From the NCBI GenBank assembly GCA_016215115.1, contig JACRLN010000020.1:28766-92765 (forward strand): a stretch of 64,000 nt of DNA, read 5' to 3'. Source of the DNA: Nitrospirota bacterium (GTDB lineage Bacteria; Nitrospirota; Thermodesulfovibrionia; UBA6902). Each line of letters opens with the position of its first letter. The stretch's first letter is position 1. A model generated the notes under the pieces. The model had not been told where the DNA came from and searched no databases. It worked only from the letters and a program-made list of their open reading frames with translations. The translations under genes and the position numbers were made by a program. Below are positions 60,073 to 64,000 of the stretch, in pieces.

Positions 60073-63000
60073 TTAAGAGAATTCTTTCAGAAGCTTCACC
60101 ATAATATCTCCAAAACCGGGCATGCCGGTAAATGAAGAAATATTTTCGGGTTCAAAACATTCATTAATGTTCGGAGTATACCCGGAGATATTATTGATAA
60201 AGCCCAGGCCGGAAGCCTTTTGCCCCCCTGGTCCGAAGGCGGTTTTAATGACTCCCGGCATTATTTCTTCTGTCAGCAATGCTTTCCCTTTCACCCGTTT
60301 TTTGTAAGGTGTTTCCAGAATTACGATATCTCCTGTTTTTATATTTAAACGCTCACCGTCGGATTTATTAATTGCAAAGACCGGTATTGAGACTGTTCCT
60401 GCAGCAAAATGATTTTCATTGTGAGTGAAATCGTTATTAAGGCGTTTCATGCATTCGGTTTCTGTTTCGGCAAGATATGGACAGATTGTTGTCATAGTCA
60501 TTGTATAGTGGACCCTTCCGCTTATTAACTGAAAGGGATATTCTTTGCTCACCTCCTGGAATGAGGAGTTTTTCGGATTCCATTTGCAATCTTTCCAGTA
60601 AAATGTGGTGGGGAAATCTGTTCCGAATTTATTATTGATGTTTTCAAGATAACTGAATCTGAATTCAAACTTCTTTGAAACGGTTTTAGGATATATACAC
60701 GATGGCGAACCATCTGATTTTTTGTATCTGTAATAGCTTGCAGGCCATATTGCAACTCCGTTGTGTTTTCTGAGCCAGTCAACTGTGAGGAGTTCTCCCT
60801 GTTTTATGATCTTTTTCCCCCAGATAACAATTGGATTATCAGGCGTGCCGATTATCAAACATCCTTCTGGAAGTTCAGGATAAGGAAGAGGAGCACCAAC
60901 ATTATAAAATTCCGGAGACTCAGCAAGTATTGCATTTATGAAAGCTTCTTCGTTTTCATATTTCTGAACGAAGTCTTCTGCCCTGATGTCAGGGTCTCCG
61001 TTCTTAAGTAAAGCGTTTGCAAGGGCGATCATGATTTCAAAAGGTGTCTTTGATTCATAAAGCGGCTTGATAACCTGATCCCTGATAGCTATTTCAGGAC
61101 TCATGGTATAAACATCGCTTACTCCCATTCTCTCGAGGAAACCGGCTTCGGGGAGTATTATATCTGCATACTTACCGGTTTCTGTTATGTGCGTATCAAT
61201 GAATACGATCAGTTCAAGCTGATATTCGTTTGATAACCCCCCTTTAATTCTCCCCTTATCTAAGGGGGGAGGCAGGGGGGTTATATCATTATCAAAGTTG
61301 GGATCATTCTTCAAGGTCAATGCGTCAATCCAGTCAGGGGTGCTGCCTGCAGTTATGACAGGATTTCCAGCTCTTGTAATAAAAGCTTTGACAGGATAAG
61401 AATAATCTTTAAAAGGACCATGTTTCAGTTTTATTCCTTCCCTTATTTTCTTCGGTAGGTCAGCAAGCACTCCTTTCCATGCAGCCGGATAATCTCCGGA
61501 AAGGTCTTTATGAAGATCGGAAAGTCTACCTGAAGCATCGCTGCTGTTAATCTTTCTGCTGACAACTGTTTCTAAAAAGTCTTTTCCGATGGTCCTGCTG
61601 CCTCTCTTCGGTTTTTGTGAATCGATAAATACAAGACCTCCCGGAACGTCAATATTGCCTGTTATTATGCAAAGCGCTGTCATAAGAATTGAGGTAACGT
61701 CGCCGTTTGAATGGTGTGCCGTGCCATGCATCCCTATTTCAATTGAAGCTGGCTTAGTACTTCCGAACATGTGGGATATTTTCATGAGGTCCTCAACGGA
61801 AATTCCTGTCTTTTCTGCAGTCCATTCAGGAGTAAAGAAATTTAATTTATTTAAAGGGTCTGTGAATTCTGTATAAGAAAGAAAAGCATCTTTGAATTTC
61901 TGCCAGCCCGTTGTGTAATTTTTTATAAAAATATGATCTATATATTTTTGTTCATTTGTAAGAGAATCATTTTTAATTATGTAATAAAGCATTCCTGCAA
62001 GCAGGGCAGCGTCTGTTCCGGGTATTATTGGAAGCCATAGGTCCGCACGAGCAGCGGAATTGGTATAAGCAGGATCAATTACAATATATATACATCCATT
62101 TTCTTCCTTTGCTGCCGGAATTCCTTTGGACATGTAATTGAATCTTGTTGCCACAAATGGATTTACTCCTATATTCAATATTAGTTTGGCATCATGCTTT
62201 TCTTTAAGATAGAGTTCATTGTCATCGTTTCTCATCAGTAAAGGTCTCTGAACATCCGGCAGGGGTCTTTCATCACCCGTCATAATACCCTGTCCCCATC
62301 TGCGGTTGGGATCGCAAATGCTTCCGTGGTTGTATGTGTTTGGCGTACCAAAGGCATGAAACAACCTGTAAAATGCCTCTCTGTCGGTAACATCACCACA
62401 ATCTAAAAAAACCGACTCAGGCCCGTATTTGTGTTTTATATCAATTAATTTTTTCGCAAAATAATCAGAAGCTTCCACCCACGTGATCTCTCTCCATTTA
62501 TCTTCACCCCTTTCTCCGATCCTCATGAGAGGTGTTTTTATCCTGTGAGGAGAGTAAGTTAGTTGAAGTCCTGAAGCGCCTTTTGCACATAAGGTCCCGT
62601 TATTTATAAGGGTATGTGGATTGCCGTATATTTTTTTCGCTATACCGTTTTCTACAAGCACAGATATGCCGCATTCAGAGGGACACATGACGTCTGATGT
62701 AAATATTAACTTTTCTGTGCTTTCCGGTTGTTCTACGGACTGTTTTGTTCTGATACGGTGTGTGGCTTTGCCGGCAGATGGTATATTATCTTTTAACGGC
62801 GTATTACTGCTATTACCTTTAAATATGTAGAAGACCGAGGGATTTGTTCCGTGTTCAGGACTTAGAACCTTTAAGTTCTGTTTTGTTAATTCAGCAGATA
62901 TTACGCTGTCCGGATTATTGATATCACCAAAAAGTATTGCCTTTCCCATACAGCTTTGCACACATACAGGAAGGAGTCCTTTTGTTATTCTTCCGTAACA

Positions 63001-63369
63001 AAAATCGCATTTTTCAGCCTGTCCTGTGACAGAGTTTATTTCAATTGCATGATATGGACATTTCTCAATACACATTTTGCAGCCGATACAGTTGCTGTTG
63101 TTTAAAACAACAACTCCGTCCTGATTTTTATAGAGTGCTTTTTCTTTGCATTCTTCAATACATGGGGCGTTGTTGCAATGATTACAAAGGCGGGGGAGGA
63201 AAATTTTCATAACCTCGGGATAATTGCCTGACTGATATGTTTCAACCCTGCACCGGAACGTACCAAAGGGGATATTGTATTCTGCTTTGCATGATACCTG
63301 ACAGGCATAACATCCGATGCATTTGTCGAGGCTGATTAACATCCCGTATCTTTTTTGAAGTTTTGCCAT
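60073..63369 (-). CDS. Fused four-cluster ferredoxin and molybdopterin oxidoreductase
   Basis: 1098 residues. Residues 1-180 are a PsrB/DmsB-like subunit with four Cys groups for [4Fe-4S] clusters (CIGCYACQVSC, CNHCNNAPC, CIGCKMCIEKC, CDFCYGR...CVQSC). From about 215 it is a molybdopterin enzyme catalytic subunit. The FS0 motif is D226-x2-C229-x3-C233...C261, so the usual first Cys is an Asp. Then come NHGSICDPNRRWG with Cys352 as probable Mo ligand (PsrA/TtrA/ArrA group), HGTAHHSNGD, and the C-terminal molybdopterin-binding beta domain. Subunits A and B are usually separate genes; here B precedes A in one chain. There is no signal peptide or Tat motif at the start. Substrate unknown; reductases of polysulfide, tetrathionate, arsenate or similar are possible. 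Residues about 696-712 come from a class D repeat. Confidence 0.85.
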   Translation of the reverse strand: MAKLQKRYGMLISLDKCIGCYACQVSCKAEYNIPFGTFRCRVETYQSGNYPEVMKIFLPRLCNHCNNAPCIEECKEKALYKNQDGVVVLNNSNCIGCKMCIEKCPYHAIEINSVTGQAEKCDFCYGRITKGLLPVCVQSCMGKAILFGDINNPDSVISAELTKQNLKVLSPEHGTNPSVFYIFKGNSSNTPLKDNIPSAGKATHRIRTKQSVEQPESTEKLIFTSDVMCPSECGISVLVENGIAKKIYGNPHTLINNGTLCAKGASGLQLTYSPHRIKTPLMRIGERGEDKWREITWVEASDYFAKKLIDIKHKYGPESVFLDCGDVTDREAFYRLFHAFGTPNTYNHGSICDPNRRWGQGIMTGDERPLPDVQRPLLMRNDDNELYLKEKHDAKLILNIGVNPFVATRFNYMSKGIPAAKEENGCIYIVIDPAYTNSAARADLWLPIIPGTDAALLAGMLYYIIKNDSLTNEQKYIDHIFIKNYTTGWQKFKDAFLSYTEFTDPLNKLNFFTPEWTAEKTGISVEDLMKISHMFGSTKPASIEIGMHGTAHHSNGDVTSILMTALCIITGNIDVPGGLVFIDSQKPKRGSRTIGKDFLETVVSRKINSSDASGRLSDLHKDLSGDYPAAWKGVLADLPKKIREGIKLKHGPFKDYSYPVKAFITRAGNPVITAGSTPDWIDALTLKNDPNFDNDITPLPPPLDKGRIKGGLSNEYQLELIVFIDTHITETGKYADIILPEAGFLERMGVSDVYTMSPEIAIRDQVIKPLYESKTPFEIMIALANALLKNGDPDIRAEDFVQKYENEEAFINAILAESPEFYNVGAPLPYPELPEGCLIIGTPDNPIVIWGKKIIKQGELLTVDWLRKHNGVAIWPASYYRYKKSDGSPSCIYPKTVSKKFEFRFSYLENINNKFGTDFPTTFYWKDCKWNPKNSSFQEVSKEYPFQLISGRVHYTMTMTTICPYLAETETECMKRLNNDFTHNENHFAAGTVSIPVFAINKSDGERLNIKTGDIVILETPYKKRVKGKALLTEEIMPGVIKTAFGPGGQKASGLGFINNISGYTPNINECFEPENISSFTGMPGFGDIMVKLLKEFS
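61233..61284. repeat. Class D repeat inside the molybdopterin gene
   Basis: ACCCCCCTTTAATTCTCCCC and GGGGGGAGGCAGGGGGGTT form an inverted repeat. In the protein it reads DITPLPPPLDKGRIKGGL, in frame and without family counterpart, on a probable surface loop. Confidence 0.8.
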
Positions 63370-63465
63370 AGATTATAATACTAAACAGCCTGTAATTTTG
63401 TGAAATTTGAGATAAAGAATATAGTAGGGGTTTATTCCTTAAATTTAAAGGGGGATGAACAGGGT

Positions 63466-63801
63466 TTACTTTTTTGAACCATTAAATATAAACTTGCAGC
63501 AGCCTAAATCCAATGTCTGATTGTCGTTAGATAAACGGGATATTAAACTCTCTGTTATTTTATATATCCTGTGAATGCCGTCTTTCTTTTTTTTAACCAG
63601 ACCGCTTGCCTCTAATATTTTCAGATGTTTTGATACGTTGTATATCCTTGAATCAAGAATAATTGATAAATCCTGGACAGTTGATTCTTGTCTTAAAAGT
63701 TCATGAATAATCCGTAAGCGGTTTTCATCTGCCAGTGCTTTTAATATTGCGGTCCACTTAAAAGTAGATTCATCATAAGATTTGCCCAATCGTTGTTTCA
63801 T
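63466..63801 (-). CDS. ArsR-family transcriptional regulator
   Basis: 111 residues with a winged helix-turn-helix: WTAILKALADENRLRIIHELLR, VQDLSIILDSRIYNVSKHLKILEASGLVKKKKDG and HRIYKI. The C-terminus has LGCCKFIF, a Cys-Cys pair that could bind a metal(loid) or thiol. ArsR proteins are usually repressors released by metal or redox signals. The ATG at 63801 is preceded within 14 bases by a TATAGT -10 box and has no Shine-Dalgarno, so the message is nearly leaderless. The gene is upstream of and on the same strand as the molybdopterin enzyme (about 100-base gap), which it probably controls. Confidence 0.85.
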   Translation of the reverse strand: MKQRLGKSYDESTFKWTAILKALADENRLRIIHELLRQESTVQDLSIILDSRIYNVSKHLKILEASGLVKKKKDGIHRIYKITESLISRLSNDNQTLDLGCCKFIFNGSKK

Positions 63802-63807
63802 ATCTTA

Positions 63808-63844
63808 TTCATATTACTATATGAAAACAAAAGCTTTAATGCAA
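63808..63844 (-). promoter_or_regulatory. arsR promoter with palindromic operator
   Basis: On the minus strand TTGCAT (63839-63844) and TATAGT (63816-63821) are separated by 17 bases: a near-consensus sigma-70 promoter. Over the -10 lies a perfect inverted repeat TTCATAT-N4-ATATGAA (63808-63825). ArsR-type repressors often bind AT-rich palindromes at this position, so autoregulation is likely. Confidence 0.65.
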
Positions 63845-64000
63845 GTTTTTAATAATTGAATTATAGTAACCATTCAGTGACGGGGGGTAATTGTAACCAT
63901 TCCATTAAATAAATAGCCGCAAAGTTTGCTTATCTCTGCTTAAATTCCATTTAATCTTCCGAATCAATTAGTTGTTTTCATTTATCGTGTTTTTTATCTT
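63845..64000. other. Intergenic edge with a direct repeat
   Basis: Contains GTAACCATTC at 63866-63875 and again at 63893-63902, 27 bases apart, separated by a G-run (CGGGGGGTAA). No gene. The rest to the window end is AT-rich. Confidence 0.4.

Noticed and set aside
1..64000. tRNA, rRNA, transposase, integrase and prophage genes
   Set aside because: No cloverleaf, rRNA segment, DDE transposase motif or phage gene was recognised by eye; a tRNAscan or HMM run could still find something missed.

Overview
The window (about 42% GC by eye, not computed) looks like a chromosomal segment of an uncultured Gram-negative bacterium. The best guess is a Nitrospirota/Thermodesulfovibrio-like lineage. This rests on gene content and order: the cmk-plsC-ispH-rpsA-sppA run behind a pheA-hisC-aroF-tyrA-aroA block, leuS-lptE-holA, bamA-skp-lpxD-fabZ-lpxA-lpxI, a multiheme cytochrome and a molybdopterin oxidoreductase. 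It is an inference, not a database match. No rRNA, tRNA, CRISPR array, transposase or prophage was recognised.

Layout. 0-6.5 kb: the start of a leftward secreted protein, a host-attachment-like protein, gatA-gatB, an orphan NtrC-type sigma-54 activator and an EamA permease. 6.7-12.6 kb: ftsH, folP and two type IV prepilin-like proteins, one carrying Ig-like repeats. 12.6-27.3 kb (minus strand): rnr split by a one-base frameshift, cobA-hemD, an IHF/HU gene, sppA, rpsA, ispH, plsC, cmk, and the aromatic amino acid genes aroA, tyrA, aroF, hisC and pheA. 27.5-38.5 kb: cstA, glgC, a five-heme cytochrome, murJ, rpsT and leuS-lptE-holA. 38.7-48.8 kb: an outer-membrane and lipid A cluster that ends in a GnnA/GnnB-like pair, then mltD. 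49.4-54.4 kb: a FabL-like reductase, an unusual acyl carrier protein and a ketosynthase, then a PfkB kinase, a flavin reductase and an MBL hydrolase. 54.3-58.2 kb (minus): ispA-dxs-tlyA. 58.5-64 kb: an AMP ligase, then an ArsR-type regulator and a fused ferredoxin/molybdopterin oxidoreductase.

The most unusual property is the load of small repeats, in four classes. (A) Fourteen two-armed palindromic elements of about 70-185 bp built on GTCATTCCCG/CGGGAATGAC arms. All lie between genes. Two copies are identical over 140 bp, and another pair flanks murJ in opposite orientation. (B) GTAGGGGC...GCCCCTAC palindromes, mostly 28 bp. (C) Arrays of 7- or 8-bp tandem repeats. (D) C-rich/G-rich inverted repeats. 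Classes B, C and D also sit in frame inside essential genes (leuS, aroA, cobA-hemD, dxs, the AMP ligase, the molybdoenzyme). Class C supplies the lipoprotein signal peptide of LptE and the leader of a prepilin.

The best candidates for new biology are the FabL / ACP (with internal insertion and zinc ribbon) / ketosynthase cassette, the repeat invasion of coding sequences, the predicted 2,3-diamino lipid A branch, and the single-chain FeS-molybdopterin enzyme next to an ArsR-type regulator with a palindromic operator.
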